A stretch of 64,000 bases of DNA. It comes from Anniella stebbinsi (taxonomy: Eukaryota; Chordata; Lepidosauria; Squamata; Anniellidae). Location: assembly GCA_029215795.1 (NCBI GenBank), contig JARDYH010000008.1, positions 71,621,002 through 71,685,001 of the forward strand. Reading direction: 5' to 3'. The notes under the pieces are model-generated. The model was not told the DNA's origin. It saw only the letters and a list, made by a program, of their open reading frames with translations, and ran no database searches. This document shows positions 1 to 10,580 of this stretch, piece after piece (within the stretch, counting starts at the first letter, position 1; each line of letters opens with the position of its first letter). Made by a program: the position numbers and the translations under genes.

Positions 1-609
1 CTTGGCTCTGTAAATGGGGTCAACATACACATTGGGTGGTTCTCTGTGTTATCAAGAAACTGGGCTATATCCAATGTTAGAGTAGACCTATTAAAATGAA
101 TGGGAAGAAAGTTTGTCTGAAATTAGATGTAACCTTGCATTATCAATGAGTGGGCCAAACTAGTATGAATGTTCGAACATGCAATGTCCCACTTCGTTGA
201 GGTTCTCCAATACAATTATTGAAACTCATTTAACCTTGTTTCCATTCCCAAAGGAAAGCATTTTTTTATTATTTTTTAATCAGGAAAAATTCACATTTTT
301 TGATTGGAAACAGCGGCAACAGATACAACCTTAGTTAAAATTACACTCAAATTCATCGAATGTTGGTCTCTAAGATCCTTCTATAAGTGGGTGATACTCA
401 CTTCCTAGGGAAGGATATTCCACAGAGGTGAGGCCATCTAAGATTTCTGACCTTGGGATGATTGCTATGCCTTCGACTTTCACCCAGCAACAGTAATTAA
501 CCAATGACACAACCTGTCTGCTAACCTGGATAGGTTCTAGAGGAGGTGTTACAAAATAGGGTAGATATTTTATGATAACCAGTTCATAGTTCCAATTCCA
601 GAGGTTATT
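1..609. other. intergenic, nothing recognised
   Basis: AT-rich sequence with no convincing coding frame, promoter or repeat signature that I can name. Only short A/T runs near 260-300 are visible. Confidence 0.5.
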
Positions 610-1040
610 GCTTTCTGGAGCTACACTTCTCCCCCACACTGCAACGTTAAATTGTAGCATTTGCTACCACAAGGTTTGGTTGCTGCCAATTTGACTGCCT
701 TTCACAGGGAATTCGACAACCTAATTGAAAATAAGCCTATCAAAGGTTACCAGTCATGATCACTATGTAGTTGCTCCAGTATACAGGTAGTACACTTCTC
801 AATACAACTTCCTGGAAAACATGAGTGGGAGAATACTAGTGCATTCATGCCCTGCATCCCATTGGGATATCTCGTTGACCACGGAGTGGATAGAATGTTA
901 GAGTCGTTAGGCCTTTGGATTTATCCGGCATGCCTCTTCTTGTTTTCTTTAAAGAAGGGGGTGGATTGCGACATAGTGAGATATCCACCTGACTCTATCC
1001 TCTGCCCAAGAGAGGCCTGTGGACCATTCTAGTAGTGAAC
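610..1040 (+). mobile_element. decayed CR1-type LINE 3' end
   Basis: The order of phrases is that of the older CR1/L3 3' end: a stretch reading 'accacaaggt', a block around 'ggttaccagt', then a long tail before a 'tttggatttatcc' segment. It resembles the better preserved copy at 40795-41160 and is heavily mutated. No intact reverse-transcriptase frame remains. Confidence 0.5.
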
Positions 1041-1950
1041 CATCCTCAAACATTTTGAGAACATCCCCTTTTGAAGGCATCATACATACAATAGTCAAAT
1101 ATTACAGTCCTTCCTCATGCATCTCTCTTACATCTTATCATCAGAAGCCCATGGGAAGGCAGTCTTAGTGAGGAGGAGTGACAGAACCAAAAACCAATGG
1201 AGATGGTATTCATTGTTTTGAAAAATCAAACTCTGTCACTAACTTATCTCTTTAGATAGTAATTAGGTAGAAGAGGTTGCATACATTTGGTGAGGAATTT
1301 CTGTATATTTTCATAATGATAGTGTATTCTTGTTGCTGTTGTTTTATGGTGTTGGGCTTTTTAAGCTATGGTTCTTGTATTTTCACAAAGTTGTTAGTTA
1401 CTTAGAATATGAGTTATAGAAAAGCAGGATGGGAATCTATTTTTAAAAATTGACAAAGAAGGCTTTCAAGTTGCTTTCGTACCCAACAACTTGACTTGGT
1501 TCTGTCTCTAGAACACCCTTTCCTAACCTTGTCACCCCCAGATGCTTTGACACTAAGAATTCCTAACCATTGTCTATGCTAACTGGGGCAGATGGGAGTT
1601 GAAGTCAAAAATGTCTCAAGGGTACCAGGTTGGACTTGGTGACCTATCTAGACTTGGTGTGTGGACTGGCTATATGTCTATATTTGATAGACCAGGTGTT
1701 TAGACAAAGAAGGTAACAGGTTAAGTCTGCATCATCTCCACTCAAAAAAAGAAAGAAAAAGAATAAGGGGTCAGGAGATACTCCAACTGGGACCCTGAAG
1801 GACAACATCCAATCAGAAGAGACAATACTAGGCTATTGAAGACCAATAATCATATTTCTATGAGGCCACTTCCTTCCATCATTGTGTCTGTGTGTGTTTC
1901 AACGGAGATAAGAAGGTAACACCAGAAGACTGAACAGCTTAAGTGCAAGG
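1041..1950. other. 3' flank of gene A, shared with the other Cys-rich genes
   Basis: No gene. The stretch is the mirror image of the sequence downstream of gene B (17860-18700) and matches the flank of gene C (21650-22040). Recognisable blocks include 'gcttaaaaag' in reverse and a 'ggggcagatgggagttgaag' block near 1585. It marks the extent of the duplicated unit. Confidence 0.75.
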
Positions 1951-1954
1951 AAGA

Positions 1955-1960
1955 TTTAAT
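1955..1960 (-). terminator. poly(A) signal of gene A (ATTAAA)
   Basis: On the minus strand this reads ATTAAA, about 170 nt after the stop codon of gene A. Gene B has the same hexamer at the same place, as does gene C. Confidence 0.75.
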
Positions 1961-2129
1961 GCATTCACAGAAATGTCCAAGAGGAAATGGAAAGAATACA
2001 TTTCACAAGGCAGAAGATCTGGATTGTGGCCTGGAGGAGACATTCACCAAAGCTGGTTTTCAAAACGAGAAGGGATCTACCAAGGTGATGGCTATCGTAT
2101 TTTGGACTGTTGACTCTTTTTGACAGCAT

Positions 2130-2423
2130 CTACTTCAGCTTCTTGGGAGTGACTTTCAGCTGTGCAGACCCTCCACTACAGCAACCACCGCCACTGCTAC
2201 CACTGCCACGGCAACATCCTCCACTGCTCTGGCTTTGTTGAGAAGTTCCTCCTCTGCCACAACAACAACATCCTCCACTCCCCTGAGAAGATCCTCCTCT
2301 ACAGCAACATCCTCCACTTCTCTGGCCTTGCAGAGAAGATCCACCACCTCCACAACAGCATCCACAGCAGCCTCCTCTGCCACCACAGCAACAGCATCCT
2401 CCTCTCTGTAGTTGTTGGCTCAT
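2130..2423 (-). CDS. Gene A: Cys/Gly-rich epidermal differentiation protein (loricrin-like), 97 aa
   Basis: A low-complexity structural protein with about 20 cysteines in 97 residues. They lie in runs of two to four, separated by Gly/Ser/Arg linkers. It begins MSQQLQRGG and ends with a basic VTPKKLK tail. Gln near the N-terminus and Lys at the C-terminus are the usual transglutaminase cross-link sites of loricrin-like EDC proteins. This family assignment comes from composition and gene structure, not homology search. The ATG lies four bases after a conserved CTACAG acceptor (exon 2 starts at 2427). A longer open frame upstream runs through the intronic GA repeat and is not coding. Exon 1 is at 3082-~3130 and the intron is about 654 bp, shorter than in B and C. 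The gene is head-to-head with B. The protein is nearly identical to that of B, so the two are recent duplicates. It could also be called EDCRP-like. Confidence 0.82.
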   Translation of the reverse strand: MSQQLQRGGCCCCGGRGGCCGCCCGGGGSSLQGQRSGGCCCRGGSSQGSGGCCCCGRGGTSQQSQSSGGCCRGSGSSGGGCCSGGSAQLKVTPKKLK

Positions 2424-2456
2424 CTTTCTGTAGCTAGGATAACTTTTTGAGACTGA

Positions 2457-2460
<4 letters not shown>

Positions 2461-2501
<41 letters not shown>
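2461..2501. repeat. (GA)n microsatellite in intron 1 of gene A
   Basis: About 20 GA units. On the gene strand this is a long CT tract, forming the polypyrimidine tract just upstream of the acceptor. Gene B has an equally long tract, while C and D have much shorter ones. Confidence 0.95.
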
Positions 2502-2503
<2 letters not shown>

Positions 2504-3081
2504 GCATCATTTCACTGCTTTATCTCATAGTTGACCTCTCCAGTTGTTCGCAGATGTTTTATGGATACAGCGACCCCCTTCTTACCCACAATTAATTTAA
2601 GTAGCAGTTTTATTTGGTACTTCTTATTCTCATGAGGTAGGACCTTAGGCTAGCTTGGGAAAATGCATCCTTGATTCAGATACTCACAAGGTAAACTGTT
2701 GGGCCAACAGAGATTGGATATCATGCAATTCCAGTACCTGCTCCTGGTAGCTGAGGTGTATAATGAAGGAGCAGGGTCTACCTTGAAGGAAGGAAGGGGA
2801 GAACCAAACCTCTTCCTCCAGTCTGGGAAGAGAATTGAGTAGCAGATGTATGTGATCCAGGCTGAGGCCTAGTCTGGGGGTAGGAAGGCTTTTAATATCT
2901 GGATTGGATCCCCTATGCCTACACTAGAGTAAAAAGGGAAAAGAAGACATCACTGCTAGACACACATTGAAAGGAATGCCTGTTTTGCCTCTGTGTCAAC
3001 CTTGTGCAAAGGAGAAACAGTCATATCTGTTCTGATAGATTGATTGACAGCCAAAGAAAGAAGAGATGTCCTTAGACTTAC

Positions 3082-3130
3082 CAATGGATCACTGAGAAGA
3101 CTTTGTCAAGGCAAGCGTTGTCAAGTGAAT
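3082..3130 (-). other. non-coding exon 1 of gene A
   Basis: The minus strand has a TATA box, about 28 nt of spacer, then a roughly 48-nt leader containing 'gacaaagtcttctcagtg'. The leader ends in a GTAAG donor (GT at 3081-3080). Leader and donor are conserved in B, C and D. The start is estimated from TATA spacing. Confidence 0.75.
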
Positions 3131-3153
3131 GAGAAACCTCTGGAGATCAGGAC

Positions 3154-3284
3154 CTTTTATAGCACCTCCCCTGGCCCGTTTCAGAGAGGAGACACATTCT
3201 GATAATGCCAATTGTCTCTCAACACACCCAATACCTCAACTATCCTTAACTTCCCACCATCTTGCATTTATTCATTTTGACTCA
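3154..3284 (-). promoter_or_regulatory. promoter of gene A: TATA box and AP-1 site
   Basis: TATAAAAG on the minus strand at 3161-3154, and an exact AP-1 site (TGAGTCA) at 3284-3278, about 117 bp upstream. The same pair at nearly the same spacing occurs in B, C and D. AP-1 sites are well-known drivers of keratinocyte differentiation genes. Confidence 0.75.
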
Positions 3285-3700
3285 GTCGTATAGGAGATAT
3301 TCATCTTCCGTCATAGCAGAGTATACACTACGTGGTTGTGGGTGCCATCTGTCATTCCAGAACAATGCAGCTGCTGGCCTTACCGTATGGGTGTCACAGA
3401 TTCCTTCCTAAAACATCTGGTATCTCTTTTGAACTTTGCTTCAATTTACCAAATCTTCTTGAGAAGGCCAAAGTGGTCAGTCTTTCCCAGCTCTCTAGCC
3501 CTTAGAATGAGATGAAATATCAAATGGACCCGGGGAAGTGAACATTTGCAAAGTTGCCCTAAGATATTAATATTTCCCTCACCCACACATTTCCAGAATG
3601 AAAAAAGATCATGGACCAAACTTGATGAGATGTTATTCATGATATCAGCAATTGTGTTAACGGCTATTTGACAAAATAAATTGTAGATATTGATTGCAAT
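3285..3700 (-). other. upstream region of gene A conserved with B, C and D
   Basis: No gene. This 400-bp block is nearly the same as 15540-15900, 23975-24340 and 32650-33000. Open frames inside it are by-products of the duplication. It may hold enhancer elements. Confidence 0.65.
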
Positions 3701-3719
3701 TTATAAATTGCAGTTCCTC

Positions 3720-4065
3720 CAGTCTGGAAAGAGAATTGAGTAGCTCTGCGTAGAAGGCCTATGACTTACTCATGGTTACCTGCTCTTCTTTATTCCTAAT
3801 AACAGGCCTTTGTGGCTAGGAATCTCACAACATTTTGACTCATTGGTACATGAGATATTTATCTTCCGTTACAGCAGAGTATGCACCTACGTGGATGTGT
3901 GTGCCATCTGTCATTCCAGAACAATGCAGCAGCTGACCTTACCATATGGGTGTCACAAGTTCCTTCCTAAAACAGTTGGGATCTCTTTTGAGCTTTGCTT
4001 CAATTTACTGAATCTTCTTGAGAAGGCCAGTGTGGTCAATCTCTCCCAGTTCTCTTGCCTTTAGA
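3720..4065 (-). pseudogene. fossil of a fifth Cys-rich gene copy (intron piece fused to upstream region)
   Basis: The block 3720-3815 matches a segment of intron 1 (compare 23255-23360 in gene C). It is joined directly to a block matching the upstream promoter region (compare 23950-24180), including an AP-1 site at 3836-3842. In intact genes these two pieces are about 600 bp apart, separated by the end of the intron, exon 1 and the TATA box. Those parts are missing here and no coding exon follows. It is a deleted gene copy in the same orientation as A. Its mirror image lies at 25840-26092 plus 32433-32570. Confidence 0.7.
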
Positions 4066-4138
4066 GAGCCTTTAGGACCACTTAGGGAGAGATGTTTTCC
4101 ATATTCAAATGACAAGGTTCGTAAAAGTCAAATTTGTT

Positions 4139-4160
4139 AATATATATATATATATATACA
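4139..4160. repeat. (TA)n microsatellite
   Basis: About ten TA units. The duplicated copy near 25725-25800 has a GT repeat and TA-rich sequence at the matching place. Confidence 0.9.
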
Positions 4161-4169
4161 CTAAAGGAA

Positions 4170-4510
4170 ACAAAATTCACAGCACCCAAGGCACTCACAA
4201 TCTGAAATAGACAAAGGGAAAGCACAGAAGAACATGGAGGTGAAGGTATGGGTAAGCGCAGGGGGAAAAAGTTATTCTTTCAGTCACATGGATTGAGCTT
4301 AGTTGAGGCACAGGTGTTGAACCTCAGGGCTGTGGGTCAAATTTGGCCCACCTGGAGTTCCCAGAAGACCTTGCCCCTTTCCTCTGCCTCCACATGATTT
4401 ATGATTTCCCTCCCTGACAACAGATCATTTTGTGGTTTCCTGGCTTTGCACATTTCCCCAATTTCAAAACATTGAAATCCTTCTCCTAAAGCTTAGTTAC
4501 TGGAAGTCAG
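4170..4510. other. repeat-derived spacer
   Basis: No gene. It contains a block (4310-4480) starting with 'ggtgttgaacctcag' that recurs in 25440-25580 (reverse), 37735-37930, 43470-43690 and 44050-44240. It therefore belongs to a medium-copy repeat of unknown class. Confidence 0.55.
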
Positions 4511-5512
4511 AGCTTTAAGTTAAAATATGCAAGCCTTACACAACTTTGGACAACAATACCTGATGGAACGCCTTTCCCGACATGAACCTTCACGAACACT
4601 ACGTTCAATATCTAAGGTCCTCCTCTGTGTGCCTAGTCTGAGGGAAGCTCAGAGGCTGGCAACAAGGGAGAGGGCCTTCTCTGTCGTGGCCCCCCAATTG
4701 TGGAACGATCTCCCTTGTTGTGTCTAATTCCTTCCCCCTTGCTCAGGGCGAAGGAATGTTAGACATTAATTCAGAATCAGATTCTGAACCCGAACAAACA
4801 TTCCAGTCCGTACCAAAAGGGGAAGAGGTCGTTCCCATAGCTTTGCCTTTAGAGAATGTTTCTCCTGATGTAAATAACCCTGCAGCCGATAACAAGCCTT
4901 TGACTTCAGAGGACGAAGAGGGGAGTGAATTCAAAAATCCCATTTTCCGTAGGAGAGAAAAGTGGGCGCAGGTCAGAGAGGTTAGAAGACGGCGCTCGGA
5001 AGGATCACTTGCTCAGAAAAGGCTGGATGTGAATTCTTCTCAGAAGTGACTCTCACTTTCTTTTGGATGGATCAACTGTTTGTTTGCCTAGCTAAATTAC
5101 GCCTTGGGGCAAAGCACTTTCTAAGTTTTAACCTCTTTCAAAGGGAGAGAAGGGATCATTTGCTAAATAAAAGATTGATTGTTTGTTCCTAAGAGGCCTC
5201 CTTATTGACTTCAATGGGCGCTAGAAGTTAGGGAGTCACAACATCCCCGATGAGGCCTGCCTTGCGCCAACATTGTAATCTTTTTAGCACCAGGTCAAGA
5301 CTTTCCTCTGCTTTCAGGCATTTAGCAATATTGGATGAGCCTGGGTCTGTTTTGTTTTTTAGGCTTATAGCTTTTTAAGTTATTATCGTGGTTTTAAAAG
5401 TATGTCTATACTGTATGTTTTTGTAGTTTTAATTTGTATATATTGTTTTCAAGTGTTTTGATCTCACGTAAACTGTCCAGAGAGCTTCGGCTTTGGGGCA
5501 GTATAGAAATGA

Positions 5513-5552
<40 letters not shown>

Positions 5553-5560
5553 AATGCTGG
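4511..5560 (+). mobile_element. L2-like LINE 3' fragment, interrupted by an LTR
   Basis: The coding part (4527-4715) has the conserved end of L2/CR1-group reverse transcriptases, with the pattern 'tLRS..LL..PSLREA..LATRERAFSVVAPQLWN.LP'. The 3' UTR resumes at 5249 and ends with the family's hallmark 'agagcttcgg' hairpin tail, then a (GAAA)n run at 5508-5553. The insertion at 4716-5243 splits it. The duplicated copy at 24905-25390 is uninterrupted. Confidence 0.75.
4716..5243 (+). mobile_element. solo-LTR-like element with internal reading frame
   Basis: Begins TGTTGTG and ends CACAACA. It is flanked by 5-bp duplications TCCCT (4711-4715) and TCCCC (5244-5248). The orthologous stretch of the L2 copy near 25190-25215 lacks the insert and shows the target once. 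AATAAA occurs at about 5165. Inside is an open frame from an ATG at 4756 to 5049. It has a Glu/Asp/Ser-rich first half and an Arg/Lys-rich second half, and is paralleled by the element at 48199-48768. No gag or pol is adjacent. Confidence 0.7.
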
Positions 5561-6125
5561 GATTTTTGGTTTGGGGTGTTTTGGCCCCATCCTCTTTTGC
5601 CTTTGGTCCCACCTTCTTGTGCTTTATTCCATGTCCACCACTGGAATGCACCCTTGAGTGCCTCTCTGAAATAGATTTCACCCCATGGGCTCAACGAGGT
5701 TCAACACTCCTCAAAAAAGGGTATATATTTCAGTTATGGTAAGCTCTATGGACTAGGGGAGGGGAATCCTAAGCTTTCTGAAAGAGGTGGAGGTTTGAGG
5801 TCATGTTGAAAGGAAATAAAGGAGGTGGTCACATGGAAGCATCACGGAGGTCGATTCCAGGCATAAAGGGCAGCAAGGGAAAAGTCATTTTAGGGAGCGG
5901 GAGATCTTTGGACAATGCCATTTGAAGGAGCAGATCGTGGGCTAGCATAGGGCAACGGAGATGGTCAAGTGAGTATCACAGGGCGGTATGTGTCAGGGTA
6001 TAACCATAGAACAAAATTTAAGGTTATGAGAGAAGGACAAGAGAGGACAAGAGTAGGAGGATGTCATGATTGTGAGCTTCCGATCAGGACCTGCTCAGCC
6101 ACAAAACTCAGGATGGTTGGACCTT
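5561..6125. other. duplicated spacer, matched by 24340-24900 in reverse
   Basis: No gene. The sequence is the reverse complement of the spacer beside gene C. Similarity stops near 6110-6120, which marks one breakpoint of the segmental duplication (partner breakpoint near 24340-24360). Confidence 0.65.
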
Positions 6126-6869
6126 TTCTCTGTTCCTGCACAGCTCGTCTTCTCTTCTGATGAGACCAATTCTTTGCCAAGACTGTTTCACCCTTTAAAT
6201 GACATTCATGCATTCATTGTTTGTTTGTTTGTTTGTTTGTTTGCTAGCTGGCTTGTATTTCACCACAACAGAACCTTGGGGCATCTTACACAATGACAGG
6301 AATACTGGAGCTGTTCTTTCAGTGAAATGGAATCAGTCATTATAGCCAGCCACAAATGAACAAACAACAACAGAGCAGGAGCGAAAACACAGATAATCCA
6401 AGGCAAAGTGGCAAGTCTCTTAACCCCGGGCTGAACACTTCTCAATAGTATATTTTTTGGGAAGATAGGAACAGACAGACAAGTACCAGAATTTTGTTCC
6501 AACTTGAGCACTGGTACTGATTGAAACTTGTGCTAACTGCACGTGAGTGGATGGAGACAGACAGATGTGGCCTTGTGATCTTCTCCCAGAAGATGGGACT
6601 ACATGAAATTAGCTACCTTGTAGAACCACCTCAAATGGACCCTCACTGTGTGTGGTTTAAACTCAGTCTACAGTCATTATCTTTAAAAGGGATCAAGAAT
6701 GCTTTCCATTTGCTATTGTTGGGCTCTCACTAGACTGGGCCACAGCTGGGCTGGAACTGTACATTTAAAAATAGGTTGTAGTCCATTTCTGGAAAGTATT
6801 TACTTGGAAGTCAATGGAGATTATAAAACCCTCAATGACTTTTATCCAACATAACTGATATTTTTTTGT
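6126..6869. other. intergenic, only a (GTTT)n run
   Basis: A tetranucleotide repeat (GTTT)n lies at about 6216-6243. I see no gene or recognisable promoter in the rest. Confidence 0.5.
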
Positions 6870-7015
6870 ATGCCTTCCCTCCAAGAAGTTCAAAGTGGTG
6901 TACATACATTGTCACCCCCCCCCATTTTATTCTCACAACAACCCTGTGAGGTAGGTTACCTTACAAGAGAGTAACTGGCCCAACAGCTTCCAGTAATGTT
7001 CATGACTGAACTGTC
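6870..7015 (-). mobile_element. Sauria-type SINE 3' part
   Basis: In reverse it reads through the phrase 'cctcacagggttgttgtgag' and then an 'aagttc...ggagggaaggc' tail. That is the central and 3' portion of squamate tRNA-derived SINEs. The tRNA-like head is missing. Confidence 0.6.
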
Positions 7016-7179
7016 GATTAGCGATTGGTGAATTTCTACGTTTCACTTTCTCCCTCATTCAATTAAACACAATAAACTCAAGTTCCTTCTCTCCAAAATA
7101 TGAGGAACTTTGTTAATTTGGGTGAACTTGTTTCAAAAACAAACTGAAATGAAATTTTCAGCGCTCTGCACCAGTCAAA

Positions 7180-7319
7180 GAGCCTATCTACACATGACGG
7201 ATAAAACACTTTGAAAACGTTTTGAAAACGTATATTGGAGTGTGTCCTGGGCCCCAACAGTTCTCAAAACTGTTATAAACCATTTTAAACCATTTTAAAG
7301 CCGTAATGTAGATAGGCTC
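7180..7319. mobile_element. 140-bp MITE with terminal inverted repeats
   Basis: The ends GAGCCTATCTACA and TGTAGATAGGCTC are inverted copies. Inside are short direct repeats ('ttttgaaaacg' and 'aaaccatttt'). There is no coding capacity. The target-site duplication is unclear. Confidence 0.65.
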
Positions 7320-9308
7320 AATGTTAAGAGTTCAACTGTTCCCAGTGTGGAGAAAGCCATGATGTACCTTCGTGCCATCAAGATTTTAAAGATAAGGAAG
7401 GATTTTACAAAACGGAAGTGGGAACCCCAATTAAGTACTAACATAGTTGAATACACAGAGATTCAAATCCAAACTCTGAAGAGCAAAATGCTCAAAGCCT
7501 TGGACCTGGATGGATGAATGTATCAGTTTTAATTTCTCCTACATTCATCCTCCCCCTCCCGAATCTCAAGTTCTTTTTCTCTTGAATGCGATCATTGTGA
7601 ATTTTGATAAATTCTCATCAAAACTGTATTAGGGTTGCTGTATTAAGGGAAGCATGGCAGTGCCTCCCTTGTTAAGGGCGGTCAGTAAAAAACACGTTCC
7701 ACCATGTTAAAGTGATAATTGGGGAGGGGTCATTCTAACAGCAATAAAATCGAAAATGTTTCGCTAATCTCTCTGAAATTTACAGGTGCCAGAAAGAATT
7801 GTTTGTTTTACATTACCTGAAAATTTCAAGAAGATTGGTGAAAGACTGAGGGAAGGAGAGCAGTTTAAAGTAAAAAGATTAAAGAATCCCCTGAACCTGA
7901 AACTGAAAATTGAACTCAGGGGTTGCGACTATTTTTGTGCAGCTGTCCTTTCCTTCAGGGAGCCTTATTCATTAATCCAATGGTAGGGTCTACTTCCTCC
8001 CGTTCTAGTGTAGGTGGAACTGCTTTTCTTTTTTAAAAATTCGCTTAAGTGCATTTTATTAAATTTAAACTGTGCCTCTTTAAGAAATCCGGCGGCCATT
8101 TTGATTATGGCACACGTTTAGTAGAGTCTCTCCCCCCCTCCTGCATCAGCTACAATGGCTGCTTCCTCTAGCAAAGACAGTGCTGTAGTCTCTTCTCAGA
8201 AGTAAGTTCCATTGACTGAATGCAATGGTCTTACTCCCAGGTAAGTGTGTAGAAGATTGTAGCCTTTATTTTAAAAAAAACAGTCTGGAACCTTAGAAGG
8301 CGGAGAGGGAGAGATGTGAGTGAGAATTCCCTCTCCTTTACAGCACTATACCTCTACAATTAATAACTTGCTTGCATGCTTTGTATGTGTGTATGTTCAT
8401 TTGATTATGGCTGCTGATCATTAATTTTCATATCAATTCAATCCAAGGCATGTCTACTCAGAAGTTAGTTCCACTGAGTGCAATGAGTCTCATTCTCCAT
8501 GCACTAGCTTGAAGGGGTGTGTGGATTTGGTTGTACTTCTCTTTGAGAGCTCTGTGTATATTTAGGGATCAAGGCTTTTCGTAAGAGAAGGGGTTAAGCT
8601 CCCCCCCTTTTTCTTTTTTCTTTTTTTAAATCCATGTATTTGATTTTTAAAGAATTATTCCTTCATTGTTATTATAATTAATAATAATAATTAGTAGAAG
8701 TAATATGTTTGTTAGTGTTACATTTATATCCTGCCTTTTTTTCCTCTTGCAAGGAACCTAAGATGACTTACACAATCCTCCTTCATTTTATCAGCACAAC
8801 AACCCTGTAGGGCAGAAGAGTCACTGACATTCTGAATTCTCTTAGCTTTTCTAATACTTTTTTATCAGGTTGAACAAAACTATTGTGTATTGTTATCTCC
8901 AGTACCAACATCTTTGATAGGCTTAATATAGGATTCATTGATCACAGGCTATTTTTAGAGCAAAAAAAAATAAAAATAAAAATCCAAACTTGGATAGATT
9001 AAAATTAAATTGAGCAATATTTCTAAACACCCACATGGCTATTCTTGGTACTGGGTCAGATGTAGTGATATAAGAGGATGTTCAGACTCCATTTAGTTGA
9101 TCAGTTGCAAAGAAGCTTCTCTAGTAAGGAGGAAGGGGAAAGCCCTAGACTGATCATTCTTTCAAGAGCCATATCTCCCCCTACAAAAACCCATGCGGTA
9201 GGTTAGGCTAAGAGTCTATGACTGGCCCAAAACCATCTAGTGAGTTTCTTCTGCTGCTTACTTTCACAGAAATGTAAAACAGATGTTTGGTAATGTTTGA
9301 ATGTATGT
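7320..9308. other. intergenic with SINE fragments
   Basis: No supportable gene. A Sauria-SINE 3' piece in reverse lies at about 8720-8830, and a SINE body fragment at about 9180-9260. The frame at 7786-7986 has no start context or family features and is ignored. Confidence 0.5.
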
Positions 9309-9626
9309 AGGGTGACCAGATAAAATCCAGGTCAGGGCTCATGTAACTTTAACAGTTGTAGAGAAAAGGGAATTTCAGCCAGTGTCATTTGTATGCAATT
9401 AGTTCCTGGTGAAATTCCCTCTTCATCACAACAGTTAAAGGTGCAGGGGCCCTGCCTTCTTTTGTATATGGTCACTCTAGTATAGTGCATGCACCTTTAA
9501 CTGTTGTGATGAATAGGGAATTTCACCAGAAACTAATTGCATACAAATGACACTGGCTGAAATTCCCTTTTCTCTACAACTGTTAAAGTTACATGAGCCC
9601 TGACCTGGATTTTATCTGGTCAGCCT
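9309..9626. mobile_element. palindromic non-autonomous DNA transposon, ~318 bp
   Basis: Two arms of about 140 bp (9309-9450 and 9487-9626) are near-perfect inverted copies, joined by a short loop. The ends read AGGGTGACCAG and CTGGTCAGCCT. TA lies at both borders and could be a 2-bp target duplication. There is no coding capacity. Confidence 0.7.
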
Positions 9627-9768
9627 AAGTGTATGGCATGTGCTACTTTTACCCTCACATCAACCCTGTAAAATAGATTAGGCTGGAAATTTAGGCCTGG
9701 CCCACTGTCTATCTATGTCTGTGTGCCTGCCTCTTTCATATATACACACAGAAGGAACCCACACACAT
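9627..9768. other. short spacer with SINE scrap
   Basis: A 'cctcacatcaaccctg' remnant of a SINE body in reverse (about 9650-9710), then CA-rich host sequence up to the start of the YR element. Confidence 0.4.
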
Positions 9769-10580
9769 GCCCGACGCAGCTTGGGCGGTGGTGGCCGTTG
9801 CGGGTGGGGGTGGAGGTCCAGGCATGGAGGCCTCCTATTGGTGGCCTCCAATCAGGCCACCAGGGAAGAGGGAGGAGGGCGAGAGAGCCTATTTAAGGGC
9901 TGGTCGCCCCTCCCTCTTCCTCTTCTCAGCGCAGCTGCTCTCCACGGCGTGGCTTGGGTGGCTTTGTGAGCAGCGCAGAGCTTGGCGAGCCCATGTGGCG
10001 CAGCGGCGGGGAGAGGCGGCAGTTTCGGCAGCGGCGGCGGCCCCTAAGGAGTGAGGGAGCCCGTTCAGCCACACCAGGGAGGCGGCGGAGATGGACGCGG
10101 CTGCGGCAAGGGCGCCTGGCGGGCAGTGGTTCAGAGCCCTGCTCAGCTTTTAAGGCGGCTCGCCACCCCCTCCTCTTCAGGAGGCGCGGAGCACCCCAGC
10201 GGAGGCCAGCTTGTTGCGGGGCGGCAGCGCTTAGGCGGGAAGACGTGCACGGCCATTCGGCCGGAGGTTTGGACGAAGGACCAGGCAGTCCCTCCCACTG
10301 GGGCCCGGTAGCTGGGTCGGGCTGGGGATTTCCTTCCAGGGTAGGAGGGTGAAGTGGAACCCCCACCCCCACCACCACCTTGTCGACCTTCTATGCTGCT
10401 TTGAGCAACTTGTGGGGAGAGGTTTCCATTAGTAGGGGGGGCTTGGCACAAGAGGGCGACAACAAACCGCCCTCCACGCAACTTAGGGGAATCTGTTTCT
10501 TGCGGCCCTATTCCATCTAAACTCTGGGCACGTGTTCCGGTGCCCGAGGGTAATTTACCTTGGTCTGCCAAATAGTCATA

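Noticed and set aside
2130..2510. Longer 126-aa version of gene A starting MMPISLSLS
   Set aside because: The extra N-terminus is translated CT repeat plus intron. The conserved start in all paralogues is the ATG at 2423, right after the CTACAG acceptor.
4720..5049. Acidic/basic 109-codon frame as a host gene
   Set aside because: It lies wholly inside an LTR-like insertion with target duplications. It is treated as part of the mobile element.
9715..10571. Several GC-rich frames at 9.7-10.6 kb as first exons of a CpG-island gene
   Set aside because: They sit in the 5' untranslated region of YR element 1, directly before its gag start. No conserved features.
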